A DNA stretch of 34,911 nucleotides from an uncultured Bacteroidales bacterium (GTDB taxonomy: Bacteria > Bacteroidota > Bacteroidia > Bacteroidales > F082): NCBI GenBank assembly GCA_937902805.1, contig CALEMB010000110.1:1-34911 (forward strand), in the 5' to 3' direction. Below the pieces are notes generated by a model. It saw only the letters and a list, made by a program, of their open reading frames with translations. It made no database searches and was not told the DNA's origin. A program made the position numbers and the translations under genes. How positions within the stretch are numbered: position 1 is the stretch's first letter; each line of letters begins with the position of its first letter. Below, one piece after another: positions 1 through 7,523 of this stretch.

Positions 1-8
1 AAAAGTGT

Positions 9-46
9 CACTATATAATAATAAAGAATTTATTAATTATATAGTG
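9..46. repeat. 11-bp perfect inverted repeat
   Basis: CACTATATAAT (9-19) and ATTATATAGTG (36-46) are exact reverse complements separated by 16 bp of A/T-rich DNA. There is no T-run that would make it a typical terminator. An operator or recombination site is possible; the function is unknown. Confidence 0.55.
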
Positions 47-114
47 GCGTCTTTTGCATCAGAAATCCTTAATGACCATAATGACACTTGACACCCATGA
101 CACCGTAAAGTGTC

Positions 115-211
115 TTTTCCTGATAGGGTTGACAGTTTTTTGCTCTTTTCCTGATAAGGTTGTCAACCGTTTTCCTGGTCGGGTTGACGATTTCCTAGCA
201 TCGTTGACAGG
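115..211. repeat. Four degenerate direct repeats (TTTTCCTGATAGGGTTGACA-like)
   Basis: Copies start near 115, 146, 170 and 190. Each begins TTTCCT and ends in GTTGACA, GTTGTCA or GTTGACG, with irregular spacing of 31, 24 and 20 bp. They are not a CRISPR array, because the units are degenerate and the spacers too short. They may be protein-binding iterons or a decayed tandem repeat. Confidence 0.5.
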
Positions 212-396
212 TTAGTTTTTCAGATGCGGGGCTAGGGGTTGTCCTGCATAATTTTTTCGTGGGAACTTTGCTGATTATTTGCAAACGACTACTTACTAAT
301 CAGCCTAACCCAGCAACGCCTCAGCATAATATGTAAGTCTGTTCATTTACGTTTTAATATGCCAACGTTCTTATACAGAAATAATAAGAGGAATTG

Positions 397-711
397 TCAG
401 TAGTACAAAAAACTATGGACAGCGTCGTGAATGACAATTACCGTTTCTCCGCGAACATCAATTGTAATCTCATACGCGAAATGGAAATCCTCGCAGATAA
501 ACTCCTGCCATCCCTTTTCAATCCATTCCGTTTTTAGTCTGGCTTTGGGGAATATAGTCGCATAATTGGCAACCGATTCCAATCCGTCATAGAGACGGTT
601 CTTCTTGCATTTCACGGCTTCATAACTCAATGTGTGCCAATGTTTCAAAATAGCAGCATCATAGAAAGAATCTATTGCCTGATGCACACGTTCTTCAACG
701 ACTATCTTCAT
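397..711 (-). CDS. RelE/ParE-like toxin candidate
   Basis: This 104-residue protein has the size and layout of type II toxins: an N-terminal helical part, then alternating beta strands ending in an IVIHDAVHSFLYY-like C-terminus. I place it with RelE/ParE-type toxins from overall pattern only, because no diagnostic catalytic triad can be named. Its start codon overlaps the stop of the upstream 63-residue gene by 4 bp (ATGA), the usual antitoxin-toxin arrangement for translational coupling. Such toxins normally cleave mRNA or poison gyrase. A small conserved hypothetical protein is the alternative. Confidence 0.55.
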   Translation of the reverse strand: MKIVVEERVHQAIDSFYDAAILKHWHTLSYEAVKCKKNRLYDGLESVANYATIFPKARLKTEWIEKGWQEFICEDFHFAYEITIDVRGETVIVIHDAVHSFLYY

Positions 712-899
712 GCCTCAGGATGATAGAACTTGTAAATCTTCTCCGTCAGCCGACGACGAGACTCTTCAAGCGGAATACACTGCGCTATTTCTTTATCAGA
801 AATAATCCGATATGTTTGTTTCGTGACAGTTCCATATTCTGGAACGGGTTCACTAGCCATCGTGAGTTTAGGTTCTTCTTTGGGATAATCGTTTGCCAT
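708..899 (-). CDS. Small antitoxin-like protein
   Basis: This 63-residue protein lies directly upstream of the toxin-like gene and overlaps it by 4 bp. It has a charged, probably disordered N-terminus and a C-terminal helix rich in Arg, Lys and Glu, which suits an antitoxin that wraps around its partner. No DNA-binding motif is obvious. A Bacteroidetes -7 box lies about 20 bp upstream, so the pair forms its own transcription unit. The antitoxin role is inferred from gene order and size. Confidence 0.5.
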   Translation of the reverse strand: MANDYPKEEPKLTMASEPVPEYGTVTKQTYRIISDKEIAQCIPLEESRRRLTEKIYKFYHPEA

Positions 900-919
900 A
901 TCACGCGTGTTTTACAATG

Positions 920-927
920 CAAAAATA
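920..927 (-). promoter_or_regulatory. -7 promoter element of the TA-like pair
   Basis: On the minus strand this reads TATTTTTG, matching the Bacteroidetes TAnnTTTG -7 consensus, about 20 bp upstream of the antitoxin-like ATG at 899. Confidence 0.6.
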
Positions 928-1041
928 CACATCATTTTAATACCGCGCCAACTTTCCCTCCTAAAAGAACGTTCTAATGTATCTTTCATGGGTACAAAAA
1001 TACAATTCTTTTCTCTTAGTTATAGCGAAACAGCACCCGTA

Positions 1042-2550
1042 TTACATCAACCCCCCAATAAACCGCACGAACGCCTCAACATCCTCCTTAACACTTGCTT
1101 GCTCTAATGCGGCCATATATTCCTGTCTGCGCTCCACTGGAACCACCACCCAGGGGTAACCTGCCGTTACCAGTTGGCTGTTCATCACAAAACGCGCCGT
1201 GCGCCCATTGCCGTCCATGTACGGATGGATATAGACGAAGAAGAAATGTCCTAAAACCGCACGCGCCAACGCATTTTCCTCTTCCATCATCAAATCAGAC
1301 AAAGCACTCATCGCATCCAACACGGCATCTGGATTCAAGGGCGTGTGCATCGAATTCTTGATATAAACCTGATGTCTGCGATACCCCAACAAGTCCGAGG
1401 CTTTCACAATACCGGCCCTAATGCACGGCTCGAAAAGCTGGAAGTGCCAGTCCTGATACCTTTTCACATACAACTGCGCAGGTGCCTGACCCGAAAAACA
1501 GTCAACCACACCCTGTTTCAGCAGTTCATACGCCTGATAATACCCTCGGGCAGCCAACGCATTCCTGCGTTCTTTGTCCTCCTCGTCATTCTCGGGATCC
1601 CAGTTGCCACTTCGGACACGCTCCAACAAGCTCTCCGTAATCTTATAGCCCTCAATCGACAAGGAATTGTAGCTGTCCTTCACATACGTCGCATCCATCA
1701 TCGCCAGCACCGATGCCGCATCCTGCTGCTTAGGCTCCACTTTCAACGTCGCCAGCACCACATCACGCATCTGCATCCACATCAAGCGAATGCGCGATAC
1801 GTATGGCGACACCGCAAACGTCTTTATACGCACATTCTCCTCAAACGGGTTCTCCTCCGTCACCGTATATCCTACCTGACGCATCATACGCAGCAACTCA
1901 TCCGCCATTTCCTCTCTGCCGATGGAACGCAGCGCACCTGCCACGCGCCCGGCTCGGGTAGTGTGTCCCCCGTCGATTGCCGCAGACACCAACTGCGATA
2001 TATCCCGCAGACTGGCCAAACACGTCCTTGCCTCCAACGCATCACGCCGATAATAATCGGGCCCCACCATCAGCAAAGCATATTCCATCGGATACAAGCG
2101 TGCACCGTAACGAGGTTCCCGCACCACCTTTGGCGGCAGAGATGCCTTGATGTCTACAAGCGAGGTTCCAAAGGGCAATTGCAGGATGTTGTTCTTCCCT
2201 AACTCGGTGCGCACTATTAACTGCTTGGGAACCACGGTCTTTCCACTGTAGAAATCGAGCGATAATTCTGGAGAAAGACACCATTTCCCTTCGAATCGAT
2301 TGTCCAAATAGGCCGTCACGAAACTCCAATACGACACATACCACACCGTAGAATCGCCCTCGCTCCCTGGCGACGACGGGATATACCATCCCCTGATGAC
2401 CATTTGTAGATACCCGCTGTTCACCAACCGTTCCGTATGCGTTCGTCCCAACGTATCCGCCCCTTGAATCACCAAATTGTCACCGTGAGCATCCTGATAT
2501 GTTTTCAATACCTCCAGCGACTCCGCCAATTTCTCCTGTATTGTTGCCAT
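1042..2550 (-). CDS. Fic family AMPylase-like protein with AbiEi-like N-terminus
   Basis: This 502-residue protein carries the Fic core motif HPYMDGNGRTAR at about residues 442-453. The catalytic His442 and the Asp/Asn-Gly-Arg loop bind ATP for transfer of AMP to target hydroxyls. A SLSIEG motif near 296-301 fits the (S/T)xxxE(G/N) inhibitory helix, with the Glu blocking ATP gamma-phosphate, so the enzyme should be self-inhibited. Residues 1 to about 200 resemble AbiEi/type IV antitoxin winged-helix proteins, by pattern only. I chose the ATG at 2550. The longer frame up to 2697 crosses the -7 box and the 24-bp repeats and encodes low-complexity KTNNSK sequence. The target is unknown. It neighbours a TA-like pair but is transcribed separately. 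Confidence 0.85.
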   Translation of the reverse strand: MATIQEKLAESLEVLKTYQDAHGDNLVIQGADTLGRTHTERLVNSGYLQMVIRGWYIPSSPGSEGDSTVWYVSYWSFVTAYLDNRFEGKWCLSPELSLDFYSGKTVVPKQLIVRTELGKNNILQLPFGTSLVDIKASLPPKVVREPRYGARLYPMEYALLMVGPDYYRRDALEARTCLASLRDISQLVSAAIDGGHTTRAGRVAGALRSIGREEMADELLRMMRQVGYTVTEENPFEENVRIKTFAVSPYVSRIRLMWMQMRDVVLATLKVEPKQQDAASVLAMMDATYVKDSYNSLSIEGYKITESLLERVRSGNWDPENDEEDKERRNALAARGYYQAYELLKQGVVDCFSGQAPAQLYVKRYQDWHFQLFEPCIRAGIVKASDLLGYRRHQVYIKNSMHTPLNPDAVLDAMSALSDLMMEEENALARAVLGHFFFVYIHPYMDGNGRTARFVMNSQLVTAGYPWVVVPVERRQEYMAALEQASVKEDVEAFVRFIGGLM

Positions 2551-2563
2551 ACTCGTATTATTT

Positions 2564-2635
2564 CTGTTATTAGTTTTTGTTGCTTTGCTGTTATTAGTTT
2601 TTATTGTCTTACTGTTATTAGTTTTTGACGCTGCA
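2564..2635 (-). repeat. Three 24-bp tandem repeats in the fic leader
   Basis: CTGTTATTAGTTTTT recurs at 2564, 2588 and 2612 with an exact 24-bp period; the last nine bases of each unit vary. The array lies between the -7 box and the fic ATG, so it is transcribed as 5' UTR. Copy-number change could alter mRNA structure or translation. Confidence 0.75.
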
Positions 2636-2641
2636 AAAATA
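2634..2641 (-). promoter_or_regulatory. -7 promoter element of fic
   Basis: The minus strand reads TATTTTTG followed by CAGCG, a close match to TAnnTTTG. It lies 83 bp upstream of the chosen ATG and supports rejecting the longer N-terminus. Confidence 0.65.
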
Positions 2642-2649
2642 CAAATCTT

Positions 2650-2695
2650 TTTGAAATAAAAGAACCCCGAAAGTTTATTGCAACTCTCGGGGTTC
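2650..2695 (-). terminator. Terminator of the hypB-hypA operon
   Basis: A 14-bp stem with one mismatch (GAACCCCGAGAGTT pairing with AACTTTCGGGGTTC) around a 6-nt loop spans 2662-2695. On the minus strand it is followed by TTTTATTT. It lies just after the stop of the last gene of the minus-strand operon. Confidence 0.85.
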
Positions 2696-2716
2696 AATTC
2701 ATTTCAATAGATGGGC

Positions 2717-3820
2717 TTAATCCACATCGGCGCGAGCCATAGCGTCTTTGTAGTACTTCTGGTTGACGAAGACGTCTTCCTTGTAAGGATTGATGTGACG
2801 CTTCTTGGAGACCGAGATGATGTAGCCAAGAGCAACGATGTTCACAATAAGAGCGAGGGTGCTGATCACCATCATCATGGTGGGATTAGCCGCCACGACG
2901 GAAGGATCTACCGTAGTGCCCACAACGCCGTCAACGGCAGCCTGTCCGCCTGCAGCATACAGTTTCTCAATGGTGGAGACACCTTCGGGATAAAGTACGG
3001 GAAGCGTAGCCCAGCTGAACCACTGGCGACCGTCTTTGAAGGTCTCCTGGAAGAGCGGGAATACCTGAGCGAACATGCACCAGATGGCCAAAGTGTTGGC
3101 ACGGTTCTGAATCCAGCCACCACGGTTCCACAGCAAAGCGGCCACCGTAGGAGCCAGCAGCAGAGCGACACCGCAGTACCAGCTGTGCGTCGGCAGGCAG
3201 TTGTAGGTGTAGGCAAAGTTCCAGATGTCGTAAATCACGATATAGACCCAGGTCATATCGGCCCAAATCATATCCTTCTTGTCCTTGGAGGCAAACACGT
3301 TCCACCAGGCCGTCATACAGAAGATGTTGAACAGACCAGCGACACCATTAAAGACATTGTGCCAGCCACCATATTGCCAAACGCCTTCGGAGGTGAGCCA
3401 CCACTTGTTCCATCCCATCACCGCGCTCTCGAAGTCGGAAACGCAGGCAATCAGGATGTTGATGGCCACGATGACAAACGGGAAAGGCTTGAACCAGTGC
3501 TTGGCACCGATGCCCCACTTGTACTTAATCATCATAAAGCCGATACATCCGGCTGTGGCTGCATAGAGCTTGGCATAATGGAACCAGCCCTGCATATAGA
3601 CATGGGTCTGGTTTTCCAACGCCCACTGGGCACCACTTCGGACGCCAAGCCAAATGGCGAGGAAGTAGGCCGTCAAAGCGACTGGAACGACCAAGAAAGT
3701 AAAGATACCGCCGAACCTGGTGCGACGGGCAAACTCGTTAAGTAAAATCAGGCCTGCGAGGACAACGAGCATCATTCCCCACTGAGGCAGCGCATTAGCG
3801 CCATAAACTTGGAAAAACAT
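2717..3820 (-). CDS. Multi-pass membrane protein, DUF5692-like
   Basis: This 367-residue protein is strongly hydrophobic, with about eight to ten predicted membrane segments separated by short loops rich in Trp and Tyr. It ends in a basic tail (SKKRHINPYKEDVF). It resembles the DUF5692 membrane proteins of gut anaerobes, though I assign this from memory of the family. The function is unknown. It is the last gene of the operon with hypB, the large oxidoreductase and hypA, so it may anchor or partner a redox complex. The 29-bp gap to the upstream gene is made of CAATTAAA-like repeats. The stop is followed closely by a strong terminator. Confidence 0.75.
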   Translation of the reverse strand: MFFQVYGANALPQWGMMLVVLAGLILLNEFARRTRFGGIFTFLVVPVALTAYFLAIWLGVRSGAQWALENQTHVYMQGWFHYAKLYAATAGCIGFMMIKYKWGIGAKHWFKPFPFVIVAINILIACVSDFESAVMGWNKWWLTSEGVWQYGGWHNVFNGVAGLFNIFCMTAWWNVFASKDKKDMIWADMTWVYIVIYDIWNFAYTYNCLPTHSWYCGVALLLAPTVAALLWNRGGWIQNRANTLAIWCMFAQVFPLFQETFKDGRQWFSWATLPVLYPEGVSTIEKLYAAGGQAAVDGVVGTTVDPSVVAANPTMMMVISTLALIVNIVALGYIISVSKKRHINPYKEDVFVNQKYYKDAMARADVD

Positions 3821-3849
3821 AATTGTTGAATTGTTGATTGTTTATTTGT
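3821..3849 (-). repeat. AT-rich short-period intercistronic repeat
   Basis: On the minus strand the spacer reads as imperfect CAATTAAA / CAATTCAA units with a period of 7-8, ending at the ATG of the membrane protein. It fills the whole gap to the preceding stop. It is a divergent relative of the heptad repeats found upstream of other genes here. Confidence 0.6.
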
Positions 3850-4209
3850 TTAATTGTTTAATTGGCTCGGGATGCGAGACTTCGGGACGCGAGACTTTAA
3901 GATGGCATAAACCGCCCATACCGCAGTGATGACAAGCGACATGGGAACGCCTACGGTGAGCATCTCACGGAGCATAACGGCACCGCCACCAGCATTCTCA
4001 AGCGCGGTGAAAAACGGAAAACGCCAAGTGAGCTCGCCGTTAATGATGTGGTCCACGACCAACATCACCGAACCACCCCAGAGCATCTTCTCCAAAGCCG
4101 GCAGATGGCGCGCAAAGGCCGAATGGTCACTTCGATTATTTTTCTCATTGGATTTGCGGATGGAACTCGTGACCACCGCCTGTGCTAAAGGTACTACAAA
4201 ACACGACAT
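3850..4209 (-). CDS. Small two-helix membrane protein, unknown
   Basis: This 119-residue protein starts at MSCFVVPLAQAVVTS. The longer frame to 4269 only translates the heptad repeat and is rejected. Two hydrophobic segments are visible, near residues 40-55 and 85-105, with a soluble stretch between them. I do not recognise the family. It sits between hypA and the DUF5692-like gene in one operon, so it may be a small subunit of the same membrane assembly. The C-terminal SRVPK/SRIPS peptide is encoded by a tandem 15-bp duplication and looks like a recent addition. Confidence 0.7.
   Translation of the reverse strand: MSCFVVPLAQAVVTSSIRKSNEKNNRSDHSAFARHLPALEKMLWGGSVMLVVDHIINGELTWRFPFFTALENAGGGAVMLREMLTVGVPMSLVITAVWAVYAILKSRVPKSRIPSQLNN
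3867..3896 (-). repeat. 15-bp tandem duplication at a gene 3' end
   Basis: TCGGGAYGCGAGACT occurs twice back to back (3867-3881 and 3882-3896) with one difference. It encodes the last repeated peptide of the small membrane protein and keeps the frame. Confidence 0.75.
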
Positions 4210-4215
4210 ATTATT

Positions 4216-4264
4216 TGAATTGAGAATTAAGAATTGAAAATTGAGAATTGAGAATTGAGAATTA
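4216..4264 (-). repeat. Heptad repeat upstream of the small membrane protein
   Basis: On the minus strand about seven copies of TTCTCAA, with TTTTCAA and TTCTTAA variants and a 7-bp period, run from the hypA stop codon to about 6 bp before the next ATG. The same family recurs in two other gaps of this operon. Confidence 0.85.
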
Positions 4265-4603
4265 TACAATGATACTATTGATTTCGACTTCGTTGCCGCG
4301 AAGCAGCCAGGTATTGTTGCTATTACAGTGCGGACAGGTTTTGCCGTATTTCACGGTTTCGTATTCCTGCTTGCAGCCGTCACACCAAGTCACCGCTGGG
4401 AGGACGTTGACTTTTAGCTCACATCCCTTCAGCAGCTCTTCCTTGTCGGCGGCCCAACGCCAGCAGTCGGTGAGCAAATGCGGCACCACCGTCGACACCT
4501 CGCCAATGTCCATCACCACACTGGAAACATGTTCAACATGGTTCTCTTCCGCCACTTGCTTGACGTCCTTGATAATATAGAATACTATTCCTAGTTCGTG
4601 CAC
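4262..4603 (-). CDS. hypA: Hydrogenase nickel metallochaperone HypA
   Basis: HypA delivers nickel, with HypB, to [NiFe] hydrogenase precursors or, in some bacteria, urease. The protein is 113 residues, the usual family length. It starts VHELGIVFYI, which fits the conserved MHE nickel-binding N-terminus if the GTG at 4603 initiates. His2 is the expected Ni ligand. The zinc motif is present as CDGC and CPHC about 20 residues apart near the C-terminus. The upstream in-frame extension reads through a heptad repeat and is not coding. It lies between the large FAD oxidoreductase and a small membrane protein. No hypCDEF or [NiFe] subunits are nearby. Confidence 0.92.
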   Translation of the reverse strand: MHELGIVFYIIKDVKQVAEENHVEHVSSVVMDIGEVSTVVPHLLTDCWRWAADKEELLKGCELKVNVLPAVTWCDGCKQEYETVKYGKTCPHCNSNNTWLLRGNEVEINSIIV

Positions 4604-4606
4604 TTT

Positions 4607-4656
4607 GATAATTGATAATTGATAATTGAGAATTGACAATTGAGAATTGAGAATTA
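4607..4656 (-). repeat. Heptad repeat upstream of hypA
   Basis: On the minus strand TTCTCAA, TTGTCAA and TTATCAA units follow each other at a 7-bp period. They fill the gap between the oxidoreductase stop and the GTG start of hypA, with the last unit directly before the start. Confidence 0.85.
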
Positions 4657-7479
4657 TTTCTTTCCGAAGATGATTTTTCCGGTGCGTTTGAGCATGTAGG
4701 GTAGGATGCCACTGAATTTGTCTTCGGAGGTGCGCATGATGCTGGCATCGGGGTTGTCGCGATAGAGGTGAATGGCATCGAAACCGCACTTGGTGGTGCA
4801 AATACCACAGCCGATGCAGCGGTTCTCATCGACCACCGAGGCACCGCACGAGAGGCAACGTGCCGTCTCCTTGCGGACTTGCTCCTCAGTAAGAGTTACC
4901 ATATACTCGCTGAACGGATTCTCCTTAGCTTCATGGCCTTCCACTTGACGTGAGCCATTGTCGTACGATTCCACCAAAATGTCGTCTTTGTCGAGTTCGA
5001 TGAAGTCGCGACGGTTGCGGCCGATGGTCATGTGGCCGTGCTGCACATAGCGGTGCAAGCTTTCGGCAGCCTCCTTACCTGCAGCAATGGCGTCGATAGC
5101 GAACTTGGGGCCTGTGAACACATCACCACCCACGAAGATGTCTTCTTCTGCGGTTTGATATGTCAGCTTGTCGGCCACAGGATAGACACCTCTGAAGAGT
5201 TCCACCTCGGTGCCCTTCAACAGGTCATTCAAGATGACGGTCTGACCGATGGCGAAAATCACCATGTCGGCCTCCAAAGTAATCAGTTCGTTTTCGTCAT
5301 ATTGTGGGTTGAACTTATGCTCCGCATCGAACACTGAGGTGCATTTCTTGAAGACGATGCCAGTGACTTTATCCTCACCGAGCACTTCCTTCGGTCCCCA
5401 GCCAGGATTGATCACTACGCCGTCCTCACGGGCTTCTTTGCGCTCTTCAAGAGAGGCGGGCATGATGTCCTCGGTTTCCAGTGATAGCATGGTCACCGAA
5501 GCCGCGCCACTGCGTTTGGCGACTCGGGCGGCATCAATAGCCACATTGCCACCACCAACTACTACCACTTTTCCTGAAACCTTCACGTTGCCGCAGTTGG
5601 CCTCGTGCAGGAAGTCGATGGCGGTAGTGGTACCAGACAAGGTTTCGCCAGTGATGCCAGGAAGTTTGCCTCCTTGACAGCCGATGGCCACATAGAAGCC
5701 TTTGTAGCCTTGCTCCCTCAGTTGTTCTATAGTGATGTCCTTGCCCACTTCCACGCCCGTATGGATATCCACGCCAATCTCGCGCATAATGTCGATTTCA
5801 GCCTTGATGACGTCCTTTTCGAGTTTATAGGATGGAATGCCGTAGTGCAACATACCGCCAGGCTCCTCATTCTTCTCGAATACGGTGGGTTTGTAGCCCA
5901 TGGTGGCGAGATAATAGGCGCAACTCAGTCCCGCGGGGCCGCCGCCGATGATGGCGATCTTCTCTTCCCAGTGGTCCTGCACATTCGAGCAGATGTTCAC
6001 CTCAGGAACGAAGCGGGTCTCAGCCTTCAGGTCTTGCTCTGCGATGAATTTCTTCACAGCGTCGATGGCGATGGGCTGGTCTATGGTGCCACGGGTGCAG
6101 GCATCCTCGCAACGACGGTTGCACACACGACCGCAGACAGCTGGGAATGGATTCTCACGCTTAATAAGTTCCAACGCCTCAGTGTACTTGCCCTCAGCGG
6201 CTTTCTTCAGATAGCCTTGCACAGCGATATGTGCCGGACAAGCGGTTTTGCAAGGCGCCGTACCTGTCGGGTAGCAGTTGATGCGGTTCTTGTCGCGGTA
6301 ATCCTCATCCCATTTGTGCTTGCCCCACTTTGAGGCATCAGGCAACTCCTGCTTGGGATAGGTCTGTTCTCCGTGTTTGGTGCAGAGCTTCTGCCCTAAC
6401 CTCACAGCACCTGCGGGGCAATATTCCACGCAGCGGCCACAAGCCACACAATTCTTCGGGTCAACCTTAGCCACATATGCACTACGTGACAAGTTCGGTG
6501 TATTGAACAATTGCGAAGTTCTTAAAGCATTGCAAATCTTAATATTGCAGTTGCAGATGGCGAAAATCTTACCTTCGCCGTCAATATTGGTCACCTGATG
6601 CACGAAACCGTGGTCCTCAGCTTTCTTCAGGATGGCCATTGCCTCGTCGTAGGTGATGAAGTGTCCCCTATTGGTCTCCACCAGATATTCGGCCATATCG
6701 CCTACGCCGATGCACCAGTCGCGGTAGTCGTCGGCACAGCCTTCTTCCAGCTTTTTGCGACCATAGCGGCAGCTGCAGATGCCTACGGCAAGATGTCCTT
6801 CATAGCGTTTGAGCCAGTAGGAAATATGCTCGATGTCGATGCTTTGGTTTTCCATCGAGATGGCCTTCTCCACGGGGATAACGTGCATACCGATGCCTGA
6901 GCCACCCATAGGCACCATCGGAGTGACCTTTTCCAAAGGCAGGAAAGTCATTCGCTCAAAGAACATCGCCAGTTCAGGGTGTTTGTCCATGAGTTCCACG
7001 TTCATGTTGGTATATTCGGCGCTGCCTGGGACAAACATCGGCACCCAGTAGATACGGGCATTGCGCTCAAAAGAGGTACCTGCAACGGGACCTTCTTTGG
7101 TGTATTTGTCGCCGTAGTCATACTCCAGCATTCCGAAATAGGCCAGTTTGTCGAGCAATTCGTCAAACGAAGCATCGTCGGGCGTATAGTGTTTCTTGGC
7201 ATTCCACTCATGCAACTCGGCATAAGGATGATGTTCGCGCACCTTGAAGAAATTACCGGGAAGCATATCCAGGAGCAAGTCCAACGAAGCTTCACGGGTC
7301 GTAGCGTCCATCTCATCCTCAAAGATACAAGCGAGACCCCAATACTCGGGGGCATCGGTGTCCATCTTGATTTTTCCGGGGACGCGGTCCGTGACGTGAC
7401 GGACGAATTTCAACAGTTTCGGGTTCGGGTTTTTGTCGCCTTTGTGCTTGGGGACAAACTTGGTTGACATCTCGGGCAT
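4654..7479 (-). CDS. Large FAD and multi-[4Fe-4S] oxidoreductase (GltD-like core)
   Basis: This 941-residue protein combines electron-transfer modules. The N-terminal region (about 1-330) has CSCR at 235-238 and CNCNIKIC at 309-316, followed by a ferredoxin motif CVACGRCVEYC at 344-354. A GltD/NfnB-like core follows: cysteine-rich helical domain (about 400-465), FAD loop GGGPAG at 512-517, NAD(P) loop GGGNVA at 642-647 and second flavin motif GGDVFTGP near 785. A C-terminal ferredoxin domain (CLSC...CIGCGICTTKC, about 875-898) ends it. It probably moves electrons between NAD(P)H and ferredoxin or a partner protein; the true substrate is unknown. It lies between hypB and hypA in one operon. 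MSTKF, three codons in, is an alternative start. Confidence 0.82.
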   Translation of the reverse strand: MPEMSTKFVPKHKGDKNPNPKLLKFVRHVTDRVPGKIKMDTDAPEYWGLACIFEDEMDATTREASLDLLLDMLPGNFFKVREHHPYAELHEWNAKKHYTPDDASFDELLDKLAYFGMLEYDYGDKYTKEGPVAGTSFERNARIYWVPMFVPGSAEYTNMNVELMDKHPELAMFFERMTFLPLEKVTPMVPMGGSGIGMHVIPVEKAISMENQSIDIEHISYWLKRYEGHLAVGICSCRYGRKKLEEGCADDYRDWCIGVGDMAEYLVETNRGHFITYDEAMAILKKAEDHGFVHQVTNIDGEGKIFAICNCNIKICNALRTSQLFNTPNLSRSAYVAKVDPKNCVACGRCVEYCPAGAVRLGQKLCTKHGEQTYPKQELPDASKWGKHKWDEDYRDKNRINCYPTGTAPCKTACPAHIAVQGYLKKAAEGKYTEALELIKRENPFPAVCGRVCNRRCEDACTRGTIDQPIAIDAVKKFIAEQDLKAETRFVPEVNICSNVQDHWEEKIAIIGGGPAGLSCAYYLATMGYKPTVFEKNEEPGGMLHYGIPSYKLEKDVIKAEIDIMREIGVDIHTGVEVGKDITIEQLREQGYKGFYVAIGCQGGKLPGITGETLSGTTTAIDFLHEANCGNVKVSGKVVVVGGGNVAIDAARVAKRSGAASVTMLSLETEDIMPASLEERKEAREDGVVINPGWGPKEVLGEDKVTGIVFKKCTSVFDAEHKFNPQYDENELITLEADMVIFAIGQTVILNDLLKGTEVELFRGVYPVADKLTYQTAEEDIFVGGDVFTGPKFAIDAIAAGKEAAESLHRYVQHGHMTIGRNRRDFIELDKDDILVESYDNGSRQVEGHEAKENPFSEYMVTLTEEQVRKETARCLSCGASVVDENRCIGCGICTTKCGFDAIHLYRDNPDASIMRTSEDKFSGILPYMLKRTGKIIFGKK

Positions 7480-7482
7480 AGG

Positions 7483-7523
7483 TAATTGAAAATTGAGAAT
7501 TGAGAATTAAAAATTGAAAATTA
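7483..7523 (-). repeat. Heptad repeat upstream of the FAD oxidoreductase
   Basis: The minus strand shows TTTTCAA, TTTTTAA and TTCTCAA units at a 7-bp period, from the hypB stop to about 4 bp before the ATG at 7479. They fill the entire intercistronic gap. Confidence 0.85.

Larger units (their letters stand above)
1..396. other. Gene-free stretch with repeats
   Basis: No convincing coding region was found here. The left end carries a perfect 11-bp inverted repeat, CACTATATAAT at 9-19 and its complement at 36-46. Positions 80-117 hold several TGACAC/GTGTC words. Positions 115-211 hold four degenerate copies of a TTTTCCTGATAGGGTTGACA-like unit. The rest, up to the stop of the toxin-like gene, looks featureless. 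The repeats could be remnants of a mobile or recombination site, but no recombinase gene is in view. Confidence 0.6.

Noticed and set aside
2551..2697. 49-residue N-terminal extension of the Fic protein
   Set aside because: It crosses the -7 box and the 24-bp repeats and encodes only KTNNSK-like low complexity.
2711..3745. 344-codon open frame on the plus strand, antisense to the DUF5692-like gene
   Set aside because: It lies wholly opposite a well-formed membrane protein, shows no domain pattern and is rich in residues expected from reversed hydrophobic codons.
4216..4264. Heptad arrays as a CRISPR or minisatellite-coded gene
   Set aside because: The units are 7 bp with no spacers and lie between genes, so they fit a simple short repeat only.
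4604..4801. Long N-terminal extension of HypA
   Set aside because: It overlaps the end of the oxidoreductase gene and reads through the heptad repeat. HypA proteins begin with (M/V)HE at the GTG chosen.
5605..6333. 242-codon plus-strand frame opposite the FAD oxidoreductase
   Set aside because: It is antisense to conserved flavin and Fe-S motifs, with no recognisable family, promoter or neighbour.
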